A stretch of 64,000 nt of DNA from Streptomyces soli (lineage in GTDB: Bacteria; Actinomycetota; Actinomycetes; Streptomycetales; Streptomycetaceae), in the NCBI RefSeq assembly GCF_003999195.1, contig NZ_RJVR01000346.1:1-64000 (forward strand), read 5' to 3'. The position numbers and the translations under genes were made by a program. Below, piece by piece: positions 1 through 7,815 of this stretch; within the stretch, counting starts at the first letter, position 1, and each line of letters opens with the position of its first letter. The notes under the pieces were generated by a model. The model was not told the origin of the DNA, searched no databases, and saw only the letters and a program-made list of their open reading frames with translations.

Positions 1-79
1 CGGCAAGCTTCCGGCCGGCCTCGTCCTGGATCTCGACATCGTGATGGTCCTCCGCCCAGTCATCGCCGATCAGCAGCAA
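1..79 (-). mobile_element. IS110-family transposase, N-terminal fragment cut by the window edge
   Basis: The minus-strand reading gives LLLLIGDDWAEDHHDVEIQD, which matches the start of IS110-type (DEDD) transposases, where the first catalytic Asp lies in a G-D-D-W-A-E-D-H-H-D block. A TTG at position 79 follows a GGGAGG stretch, so I took it as the start. Only the first ~26 codons are inside the window, so it cannot be judged whether the element is intact. Confidence 0.6.
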
Positions 80-419
80 CAGACCCTCCCGGTCACGTAG
101 TTCACTTCTTTCAGCAGCCTGCGGAAGGCGCGGCACGCGGCCTAATGGATCCAGTGCTCACGCCCTACGGGGCGGGCACGCCACCCCATCAGCGGTCTGG
201 CCTCCCGGCCGACCAGCAGGGGCACGGTCTGACCCCAGAAGTCGAACGCTTCCGGCGGCGTGAGTGCTCACCTGCTGGCGGCTACGGCACCGAGTCTGAC
301 CGACCCGGTAGCTCCCATTAGGCGGCTCCGCTCCGCCCGCTGCCCGAACCGATGCCAACGACCTGAGCCAGGCGCTCGCACACGTGTAACCTCCCGGCAT
401 GGTATGCACCAGCAGTCCG
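80..419. other. No intact gene; unidentified minus-strand fragment
   Basis: A minus-strand stretch around 140-260 reads FDFWGQTVPLLVGREARPLM, followed by RARPVGREHWIH and a stop. It looks like the tail of a real protein but I do not recognise the family, and no start or full frame is present. The rest of the interval holds nothing I can support. Confidence 0.3.
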
Positions 420-665
420 CACCCACGCCGTGCTGTCAGCCGAAACCGGACTCGCGGTGTAGAGGCCGGGCAGGTAGACGGGGTTTCGGTCCGCGTCGAC
501 CGGGCCCTTGGTGCCCAGACCATGTACTCGCACGACTGCTTCAGGCGGCCCCGCCGCGGTCGGGAGACCGGCTTGTGCCGGGAGGCGATGCCACGCCAGG
601 TCCATCCGGCGGCCTGCAGCGCGTCCGTCACCCCGACACCAGGTGCTTCCTCATCGCCGTAGACA
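420..665 (-). pseudogene. Decayed DNA methylase (DPPY type), internal fragment
   Basis: In one minus-strand frame TDALQAAGWTWRG is followed by KPVSRPRRGRLKQS. After a frame change GTKGPVDADRNPVYLPGLY appears. Both blocks align with the middle of the intact methylase at 37565-38311, which has SDALQMAGWTWSG, KPASRPRKGGFKQS and AKDRDLYLPGHF. The DPPY and FTGSGSTG motifs are missing and the frame is broken, so this is a degraded paralogue. It lies next to the IS110 fragment. Ends are approximate. From about 666 to 1018 no gene is seen. Confidence 0.6.
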
Positions 666-1018
666 CAGGCACCTCCCCACACCGACACCGAACTCGCACC
701 CGCCACGGTCCGCGCCAGCGGGGCAGCCCGTGCACACTCCCTGCACAGACGGGCTCACCTGGGGCTCCCCTTGAGGCCAGCGCAACCTTTCGGGACCCAG
801 CAGGCAACCGTCCGAGCGCCCCGCGATCACAAATGCGCAGGTCACAGGCTTTACGGTTGCAGATCGACCGCTCCGGGCACCGGATCCACAAACCTGCGAC
901 CCACGAACAAAATCCGTTGCCCCCCGCATGGCCCAGCGAGACACCCGAAGAGGCATTTCCTCAGGTCAGAGCGTTTCTGACTGGCCATCAAAGTGGGGCG
1001 GGTGGAAACTGGACGGTC

Positions 1019-1447
1019 ATGAGAATGGAACCCCTCACGGAGCATCGCCCAGTGCAAGGCCCCATCGTCTACGGCTATCTGCACCTGCCGACGGCCTCCA
1101 CCAGCCGCCGCATCGCACTCACCGAGTCGCTCACCGAGTACTGCCGCCAGCACGAACTGCTGCTGTCCGGGGTCTTCACCGAACGCAGCCGGATAACAAC
1201 CGGCCGACCGCCGGCCTTCACCGGCCTGCTCGACGTGCTTGCCATGCCCGGCACGTACGGCGCGGTTCTGCCGGCCGCCGCTCACCTGGGCCCGACCGCG
1301 GTCGCTGGCGAGCGAGAGCAACAGATCACCGCGACCGGCACACGCCTTCTTCTGGTACGCGCGACCACGCGGCAGCGAGGTGCCGGCCGGACCCCGCTGC
1401 CGCGCCACCGCGTGGCTCCCGCCCCCGTGCCGGACGCCGGAACGTGA
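1019..1447 (+). CDS. Resolvase-like small protein of unknown role
   Basis: A 142-aa protein starting at ATG 1019 (a second in-frame ATG lies at 1025). The motifs YGYLHLP and LTEYCRQHELLLSGVFTERS resemble the N-terminal nucleotide-like fold of serine recombinases. The usual catalytic Ser context and a DNA-binding tail are absent, so recombinase activity is unlikely. Streptomyces genomes carry such stand-alone proteins beside anti-sigma-type ATPases, as here, where the next gene starts 9 bp downstream. The open frame extends far upstream of 1019 but that part has shadow-like composition, so I did not use it. Function unknown. Confidence 0.55.
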   Translation: MRMEPLTEHRPVQGPIVYGYLHLPTASTSRRIALTESLTEYCRQHELLLSGVFTERSRITTGRPPAFTGLLDVLAMPGTYGAVLPAAAHLGPTAVAGEREQQITATGTRLLLVRATTRQRGAGRTPLPRHRVAPAPVPDAGT

Positions 1448-1455
1448 GGCTCCCC

Positions 1456-1868
1456 ATGCCCGACCCCATGCAGAAGTTCTTCGATGCCACGCCCGAATCC
1501 GTCGGCCACGCCCGCGCCTTTGCCGCCACAACGCTGGCCTCCTGGGCTTGGCCGAGCACATCGACGACGTCCGGGTGTGTGTCTCAGAACTGACCTCCAA
1601 CGCCCTGGTTCACGGCAGCCTCACTGGAGACGGCTTCTTGCTGAAGCTGACCACCGACGAAGACTTCCTGCACATCGAAGTTCACGACCGCAGCGCACTC
1701 CGACCGCATCTCCGCAAGCCGACCGACAACCAGGTCTCCGACCGAGGACTTCTCATCGTCGAAGAGTTCTCCGACGGCTGGGGCGTGGAAGAGCGTGGGC
1801 CGCTGGAGAAGGTTGCGTGGTCGCGCTTCAAGGCCACGCCTCTGGCCGACGAGGAGCCCTCGTGCTGA
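1456..1868 (+). pseudogene. Anti-sigma-factor-type ATP-binding protein (HATPase), single-base frameshift
   Basis: The N-terminus (MPDPMQKFFDATPESVGHAR, ATG 1456) is in one frame and the rest in another. The second part has the HATPase N-box VCVSELTSNALVHG and the G-box-like SDRGLLIVEEFSDGWGV, typical of RsbW/SpoIIAB-type kinases that control sigma factors in actinomycetes. The frames meet at about 1540-1548, where GCCTCCTGGGCTTGGCC lacks one G relative to a continuous L-A-S-W-G-L-A-E reading. It is either a recent frameshift or a sequence error. Total would be about 137 aa. It overlaps the next gene by 7 bp, which suggests co-translation. Confidence 0.75.
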
Positions 1869-2404
1869 CCGGCCGCTACCTCCCCGGCTCCGGCCCGGCA
1901 CCTGGTCTACTGGCCGCACTGGGCGCCTGGACCTGGGCCGGCGCGGACCCGAGCGGCCAGGACATCGCACACATCCTCATCGCTCATCCGCCCGGCAGGA
2001 CGGCGTACGACATCGCCGAGACCTCCGAGCAGCGCATGCGGCACATCGCCGCTTTCCTCGGCGGTATGGGCGGCACGTACGACCGAGTGCCGGACCTTGG
2101 GGTGTGTCTGTCATTGGTCTCCGGATCCAGCGTGCTGCTTCGGTTCCAGGGCGCTCGCTTCGGACTCCGGCTGCCCTCCTACGAGGCCTGGACCGGCCTG
2201 CTCCGCGCCCGGGGCAAGGCCGTCGTACTTCTCGGCCTGAACCCACTGCCGCGCACGGCGAACGCAGCCCAGGTGGACACCTACCTGGAGCAGACACTCA
2301 TCACCAACCGCCTGCCGTTCGGACTCACCCGCATCCCCGTCCCGCAAGGGCATGATCGTGGCCTCCCGGTAGACGGCCGGGCACAAGGAGGCACGCAGGC
2401 ATGA
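1862..2404 (+). CDS. Conserved hypothetical protein
   Basis: A 180-aa protein with GTG start at 1862 inside the end of the preceding gene, ending in an ATGA overlap with the CYTH gene. No catalytic motif is visible. It carries a hydrophobic stretch SVLLRFQGARFGLRLPSYEA and an end reading YLEQTLITNRLPFGLTRIPV. I do not recognise the family. Its coupling to the anti-sigma-like and CYTH genes suggests a shared operon, but no function can be assigned. Confidence 0.6.
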   Translation: MLTGRYLPGSGPAPGLLAALGAWTWAGADPSGQDIAHILIAHPPGRTAYDIAETSEQRMRHIAAFLGGMGGTYDRVPDLGVCLSLVSGSSVLLRFQGARFGLRLPSYEAWTGLLRARGKAVVLLGLNPLPRTANAAQVDTYLEQTLITNRLPFGLTRIPVPQGHDRGLPVDGRAQGGTQA

Positions 2405-2943
2405 CGGCGCAAACAGAGTTCGAAGTGAAGGCGCTGGAGATCAACCCGGCGGATACAGCAACGCTCATCGCGGAAGCCGGAGGAGTACACGTGGCGGACC
2501 GGACGATGCGCCGCTACGTCTACGACATCGCTCCCGGCGAGCCGGGCCGTTGGATCCGGCTGCGCGACACCGGCAGCGAGGTGACCTTGTGCGTCAAGGA
2601 GATCACGTCCACCGCGGTCGACGGCACCCGTGAAACCGAAGTCGTGGTCAGCGACTTCGACACCACCCACGCCCTGCTCGGGCACCTCGGCTTCACAGCC
2701 AAGGCCTACCAGGAGAACCTGCGCTCCTCGTGGCTGCTGGACGGGGTACGGCTGGAGATCGACTCCTGGCCGCTGATCCCGCCCTATCTGGAGATCGAAG
2801 GCGACGACGCCGAGCAAGTCTGGCAAGCGGCCAAGCGTCTCGGGCTGACCCGGGCCGAATTGACCAGCGAGAACACCACAGCGGTCTACGCCCGATACGG
2901 AATCGACCTGGAGACGATCCCGGACCTGCGTTTTCTGACCTGA
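2401..2943 (+). CDS. CYTH-domain protein (class IV adenylate cyclase / triphosphatase fold)
   Basis: A 180-aa single-domain protein. Near the N-terminus is the ExExK-type signature EFEVKALEI (residues 6-14), followed by basic and acidic strand motifs RWIRLRDTGSEVTLCVKE and LEIDSWPLIPPYLEIEG, the usual layout of the triphosphate tunnel fold. Family members hydrolyse inorganic or nucleoside triphosphates or make cAMP from ATP; the substrate cannot be read from the sequence. The start ATG overlaps the previous stop (ATGA). The gene ends the operon. Confidence 0.85.
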   Translation: MTAQTEFEVKALEINPADTATLIAEAGGVHVADRTMRRYVYDIAPGEPGRWIRLRDTGSEVTLCVKEITSTAVDGTRETEVVVSDFDTTHALLGHLGFTAKAYQENLRSSWLLDGVRLEIDSWPLIPPYLEIEGDDAEQVWQAAKRLGLTRAELTSENTTAVYARYGIDLETIPDLRFLT

Positions 2944-3070
2944 CCGGGCCCCCAACGACGCCAAGGGAAGGCTGCACCATGCACGGCGAAGCGAACCTGT
3001 CCGTAGAGATCCGGCCGGACTGCACAGTCCAATCGGATCCAATATCGAATCGCCGTCACGACAGAGCGAT

Positions 3071-3289
3071 CCGCGCCCACTGAACCTCCGTACTCACCCC
3101 GGGCCGGGCGCCGCCGTTGACCTGGTCCTGCCGCACCTACTTGTGCAGCGTCTCGGTCGAGCCGATGCCGAGCTTCGAAGCCACAGCTTTCATCGCGGCC
3201 CACTCGGTGGCATGATCGGGTCGCACCTCGGCGACCATGCGCACCGCACGTCAGCGCAGCTCAGCGGGGTAATTCGAAGGTCGTGCCAT
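3071..3289 (-). mobile_element. IS3-family transposase orfA remnant with two nonsense codons
   Basis: Starting at ATG 3289, the minus strand reads MARPSNYPAELR, stop, RAVRMVAEVRPDHATEW, then KAVASKLGIGSTETLHK, stop, VRQDQVNGGARPGVSTE. This is the HTH-containing OrfA of IS3-type elements. Two conserved positions have become stop codons (one is TGG to TAG at 3137-3139). Homology fades beyond about 3071 and no orfB is present, so only a fragment remains. Confidence 0.8.
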
Positions 3290-3331
3290 GACTCAATCCT
3301 CTCAGAGAATCGAGCCTCCATTCGACCCGGA

Positions 3332-3360
3332 GCAGTTCAAACTGCGACTACACTCGTTCT
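3332..3360 (+). promoter_or_regulatory. Inverted repeat and candidate -10 upstream of a leaderless GTG
   Basis: GCAGTT-CA-AACTGC (3332-3345) is a perfect 6-bp inverted repeat. It is followed by TACACT (3349-3354), a good actinobacterial -10, placed 6 bp before the GTG at 3361. No Shine-Dalgarno sequence precedes that GTG, so transcription probably begins at or next to the start codon (leaderless). The inverted repeat would then cover the promoter spacer and could be an operator. No clear -35 is visible. Confidence 0.45.
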
Positions 3361-6300
3361 GTGGATCTCGATTCTGTGAAGCGGTGGTACCCGCTGGGCT
3401 CTGAACTGGTCGTCTATCTGTTCGGTGGACGCCAAGTCACAGGCTCCCTCCAAGAGGTCGAAGCCGACAGCCTGGTGCTGACGACTGACCGGGGACCGGT
3501 ACTGCTCCATGCCTCCGGCATCGAGCAGGTCGAGCAGGTCGCCGAGAACGCCCGCTGGACTCCCGTTGAGAACATGGCTCCCGCAGCGGCAGCATCTCAG
3601 CCTTCTGTCAACCGCTCACCGGAATGGAGCACATTACTCTCGGAGTTCGCCCCCCAACCGAAGCAACCCATGTTCACGGCACCGTCATTCCGGCGAGACA
3701 TGTCCATCCCGCTCAGTGATACAGATGCGTTGGCATTGGACAAGGAACTCGAAAGGTTAAGCAACCAATACTTGTACGCACGGAAAGTGCGCGAGCCGCA
3801 TCGGATCCACGCGGCGGTTAAGGCCCTTCTCGGCTTAGCGGAGCGATACCACTACCCACCCGCTTACCATCTAGCGGCCCTCCTATTGCTCGACATAATC
3901 GAGTCACCTGGCCAACCCACCCTGCAACAGGCAGAGGAATGGCTCAGCCTATCGGCACACCTCGGCGGACAGTACAGTTGGGATCTGGCCACACTGTGGC
4001 TGCGCTTGGGCCGCGACAGAGACGCCATGCAAGAACTGGGACGTACGCTCACACGATCACCGGCCGAAGACATCACCGATCCAGTCTTGACCACCTGGGT
4101 CAGTATTTGCGCCGGGCTGGGCGAAACGAGTTCAGCTACAGAGGTTCTGACACCTGCCGTTCACTGCGCTCCTGGACAGCGGATGGCTGCGGTGCGTGCC
4201 AGTCTTTACTTGCTATACCACACGCGCGAGGAGGAAGCGCTAAAGTTCCAGAATCTTCTGGCCCTCCCGGTAGCCCAATACGCGGCGGACCACGTCCGTG
4301 CAGTGCTGAGCGCATTGCGCTCCGACAATTCTACCGCCGACGCTACCGCGCCTCCCCTCACTGCGGCACCGACCCCGCACACTGGATTAACTACAATCCG
4401 GGAACAGACGACCGGCACTCCGGGTGAGATTGCAACGCCCCCCCTTGGGCCGCACATCTACTCGGCAGCGGAGAATCATTACCGCCACGGACGATTTGAG
4501 ATGGCGCTCCAGATCGCCGAGAAGGGTCTGCTGAGCCATCCGGACAACCCAAAACTGCTCGCTGTCGCGCGGGACGCACGGCTCCAGGTAGCGGCCAAGG
4601 GCCGCCCCTCTACCTCACCAGCCCCACCCCGTTCCAGAGCAGGGAGTCCCGCAAGCCCCCGACGCAAGGCACCGCCCGCACCACAAGGTGACTCTCTGTA
4701 TGCGCAGGCCAAACGTGCCGAACACGCCAAGAGATTCGCCCGGGCGGAAGAGCTGTACGAACGTGCTATCCAGAACGGAGACAGCACCGAGCGATCAGTG
4801 CGCAGCCTGGCCTGGATGTTGCACGGTCGAAAGCGCAGCGAGGAAGCGCTGCAACTCCTCGCGGATCCCAGTTATCCTCTGCTGGAACGTCTACCGCATC
4901 ACAACATGGTCATCTCGATCCTAGGTGACCTCGGCCGCTGGGCCGACTCTGCAGTACGCCTGGAAGAGCTCATCGCGGAAAGACATCCGATTGCCACACA
5001 AGTCGGGCTGCTAAAACGGCTGATCTACGCGCATCAGCAAGACCGTGACTGGCCGAAGGCAAACGAGGCCGCACGTCGTCTCCTGGCTCTCGACCCGGAC
5101 GAGAGTGAATTCAAAGACATTGCTGCCGAGCTGGAACGGGTCAAGAGCACCGGTATTTTCACCAAACTCGACGCACTTCTGGCGGACGCCAACTGGACAC
5201 CCGAACAATCCCGGATGCTGAGCCCGTTGCTGTCGATGCACCTCGATGAGTGTGAGTATGCCGGTGTACCGCCAACTAGGGTGCAGGGGCAGCGTCTCGG
5301 GGAGCGGGATCTGAAGGAACTCGAGTCACTCATCGGCAAGCTCGGCGTCACTCGACCGGGTGACCGGGCTGCCTTCAACCTGTCCACTGCCAGGATCCTT
5401 TACGACCTGTCCCTCACCGATGATCCCCGTTTCCGTAAAGCCTTGCGTTCCTTTGCGGCGGCGATGGGTGACCTCTGCAGCGCAGAAGGCCGACCCGGCG
5501 ATGTAACTCGTACCTACTACGCGGAGTCCGTCTCTCTCGGTCATTGGGATGATACGGGTCGGGTCAAGGTCCGCCAGTTCATCGTCTCCTACCACGCTGC
5601 CGATGGCACCATTTCCGGCGACCCTCCCAACTTCGAAGGCTGTCTGACGTCAGTCCTGGCGGTTCGTGTACTGCGCCAGCCGGTTCTACTCGGTCTTCTT
5701 TCACTCGCCACTTTCTCCGATATCGTCGGCAAGGAGATTATCAACAAGACGTATACGCATAAGAAGCTCCGCAAGGACTTCACCGAAGAGCTGTGCGGAT
5801 TCCTCAGCTCCCCGGCACCCGCACTTCTCACGGAAGCGTCCTATCTTGCCCTTTGGCAGGAAGCACTGCGCCGGTTCCGCCTCGAGATCAGCACCCAGCG
5901 CCAATCGCTGCAGGTGCTGCATCAACGCGGGGACGTGCTGTCCGCCCTGACGGAGGAGCAGGAGGAGTTGGAGCGCGTGCGTCAACTCTCAGTGACAACA
6001 CGTTTGGACAGCGAGCGGCTCCGCGCCACCAGCGAGATCCTCGGTGAGCTACGTCACTATATGGATCAGTCTTCCTACTTGGAACAAGAGCGGCTTGAAT
6101 CTCTGATCCGATCGTCCTTGCAAGAACGGATATCAGAGATCCGGACGAGTCCGACCCGGTTCAGTCTGGAACATCTCGCGCCTTACCTCGAACGGCTGGG
6201 AACGGCCCTGGGGGACCATTTCGCCGAGGCTCAGAAAGCCGCGGAACCGGCCACGCTCTCAGTGAGTTCAGTTCTCTCAAGCTACGTACCAGACGCGACC

Positions 6301-7815
6301 TCCACCATCCAAGTTCAACTCACAGTGGAGAACGACCACCGCCGCAGCCCGGCCGGCGACGTGAAACTGCGTGTGCTGGACAACCCCGACGACTACAGGC
6401 TGGTGGAGACCGTCTTCCCAGTCGCCCACAGCCTCCGCGACGGCCAGAAGGAAACCTGCGTCCTGCCACTTGTGGTCACATCTCGGGCTGCCACCGACAA
6501 AGTTCTTACGCTGCGCTACAGCTTGGAGTTCACGGTACGCGCCGGATCATTCGGCCGGAGCGTGGCCACGGAGCCCGAATCTCTGTCAGTGCGCCTCGAT
6601 GACCCCCGCGCCTGGAGAGCCATTACGAATCCTTATGCGGAGGGTGCACCAGTCGAAGACAGAGACATGTTCTACGGGCGTGATCCGCTGATCCGTATCC
6701 TTGCCGACTCGCTGGCACGTAGCGAGGCAAAGAGCGTGGTGATCTACGGCCAGAAACGGGCCGGAAAATCTTCCGTCCTCTTTCATCTCCAGCGAGCTCT
6801 CGATCCACCGCTAGTGACTGGCTTGAACCGGGCGGCGGTGGGCCCTCAGTTGCTGGCAGCCCGCTTCAGCCTGCTCGAATTGGCCAGCAACCTGGACCAT
6901 CCGTTCCTCCTCTACAAGATCGCACGCGCTTTCTATTCACGCTTCGAAGATCTCAGCGACGACGGATATCCGGTGCTTGATGTGTCGGAACCCCGACTCG
7001 ACGACTTCACCACCAGTAGCGCTCCGCAGATTCAGTTTGAGGAGTACATGGCCAGGATGCGACGAAAGATGCGACAGACAGATCCCTACCGGGACTGGCG
7101 GCTCGTACTATTGCTCGATGAATTCACCATGCTGTACAGCGCCATTGAGCGCAATGATCTACCACGCGGCTTCATGAAGACATGGAAGGCCATGCTCGAG
7201 AGCAAGTTGTTCTCAAGTGTCGTCGTGGGCAACGATCTGATGCCAGCCTTTCTCAGGGCGTATCCTAATGAGTTCCAAGTCGCCCGGCAGGAGCGGGTCT
7301 CGTATCTCGACGACGACGATGCCCGTGACCTCATCACTAAGCCAGTGGTAGACGACACCGGGGTAAGCCGCTACAAAGGAAATTCGGTCGATCGAATTCT
7401 GGAACTCACAGCTCGGAGTCCGTACTACATCCAACTTTTCTGCAACCGATTGATCGAACACATGAATGCCGAACGCCAGTCCCTCATCGGTCCTGCGGAT
7501 GTAGACGCGGTAGCAGCGATCCTGGTCCACAGCGACAAGGCGTTGCTGCAGGAACAGTTCGACAACCTGCTCACCCCCGGAGACGCGGACGTGAGCGCGC
7601 TGTCAGAACAGACCGTGCTCGAAGTGCTGCATGGCTGCCTCACTGGCCATCGAAGGGACCTGTATCTGGATGGCCGAAAGGCGAGTTCGATACCGGAAGG
7701 GCGGCGAGTTTTGGAGGACCTAGTACAGCGGGACGTCATCGCACGCGAAACGGAAGAACGCTTCCGAATCAAGGTGGGTTTGTTCGCCGAATGGCTCTGG
7801 GACCGGCGGGTATGA
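3361..7815 (+). CDS. Large STAND ATPase with LSm-like start, TPR-like repeats and coiled coil
   Basis: A 1484-aa protein. Residues ~1-60 (LGSELVVYLFGGRQVTGSLQ) resemble a small LSm/SH3-like barrel. Residues ~110-660 are helical TPR-like repeats (for example YAQAKRAEHAKRFARAEELY), with proline-rich linkers near 325-350 and 415-445. Helical/coiled-coil segments lie near 845-925 and a beta-rich domain near 960-1075. The C-terminal part is a STAND-type P-loop ATPase: entry motif MFYGRDPLIRIL, Walker A VIYGQKRAGKSS (~1130), Walker B RLVLLLDEFTML (~1250), then a winged-helix-like tail. STAND proteins with TPR sensors typically detect phage or stress signals by oligomerising. It overlaps the HEPN-carrying gene by an ATGA, so the two are co-translated. 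GC is visibly lower than in neighbours. The GTG start appears leaderless. Confidence 0.75.
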   Translation: MDLDSVKRWYPLGSELVVYLFGGRQVTGSLQEVEADSLVLTTDRGPVLLHASGIEQVEQVAENARWTPVENMAPAAAASQPSVNRSPEWSTLLSEFAPQPKQPMFTAPSFRRDMSIPLSDTDALALDKELERLSNQYLYARKVREPHRIHAAVKALLGLAERYHYPPAYHLAALLLLDIIESPGQPTLQQAEEWLSLSAHLGGQYSWDLATLWLRLGRDRDAMQELGRTLTRSPAEDITDPVLTTWVSICAGLGETSSATEVLTPAVHCAPGQRMAAVRASLYLLYHTREEEALKFQNLLALPVAQYAADHVRAVLSALRSDNSTADATAPPLTAAPTPHTGLTTIREQTTGTPGEIATPPLGPHIYSAAENHYRHGRFEMALQIAEKGLLSHPDNPKLLAVARDARLQVAAKGRPSTSPAPPRSRAGSPASPRRKAPPAPQGDSLYAQAKRAEHAKRFARAEELYERAIQNGDSTERSVRSLAWMLHGRKRSEEALQLLADPSYPLLERLPHHNMVISILGDLGRWADSAVRLEELIAERHPIATQVGLLKRLIYAHQQDRDWPKANEAARRLLALDPDESEFKDIAAELERVKSTGIFTKLDALLADANWTPEQSRMLSPLLSMHLDECEYAGVPPTRVQGQRLGERDLKELESLIGKLGVTRPGDRAAFNLSTARILYDLSLTDDPRFRKALRSFAAAMGDLCSAEGRPGDVTRTYYAESVSLGHWDDTGRVKVRQFIVSYHAADGTISGDPPNFEGCLTSVLAVRVLRQPVLLGLLSLATFSDIVGKEIINKTYTHKKLRKDFTEELCGFLSSPAPALLTEASYLALWQEALRRFRLEISTQRQSLQVLHQRGDVLSALTEEQEELERVRQLSVTTRLDSERLRATSEILGELRHYMDQSSYLEQERLESLIRSSLQERISEIRTSPTRFSLEHLAPYLERLGTALGDHFAEAQKAAEPATLSVSSVLSSYVPDATSTIQVQLTVENDHRRSPAGDVKLRVLDNPDDYRLVETVFPVAHSLRDGQKETCVLPLVVTSRAATDKVLTLRYSLEFTVRAGSFGRSVATEPESLSVRLDDPRAWRAITNPYAEGAPVEDRDMFYGRDPLIRILADSLARSEAKSVVIYGQKRAGKSSVLFHLQRALDPPLVTGLNRAAVGPQLLAARFSLLELASNLDHPFLLYKIARAFYSRFEDLSDDGYPVLDVSEPRLDDFTTSSAPQIQFEEYMARMRRKMRQTDPYRDWRLVLLLDEFTMLYSAIERNDLPRGFMKTWKAMLESKLFSSVVVGNDLMPAFLRAYPNEFQVARQERVSYLDDDDARDLITKPVVDDTGVSRYKGNSVDRILELTARSPYYIQLFCNRLIEHMNAERQSLIGPADVDAVAAILVHSDKALLQEQFDNLLTPGDADVSALSEQTVLEVLHGCLTGHRRDLYLDGRKASSIPEGRRVLEDLVQRDVIARETEERFRIKVGLFAEWLWDRRV

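Noticed and set aside
260-1018. Upstream extension of the 1019-1447 frame
   Set aside because: Composition is shadow-like and it crosses the methylase pseudogene; the family-like protein starts at 1019.
1456-1868. Programmed ribosomal frameshifting as explanation for the split HATPase
   Set aside because: No slippery heptamer or downstream structure is obvious; a lost G explains the data more simply.
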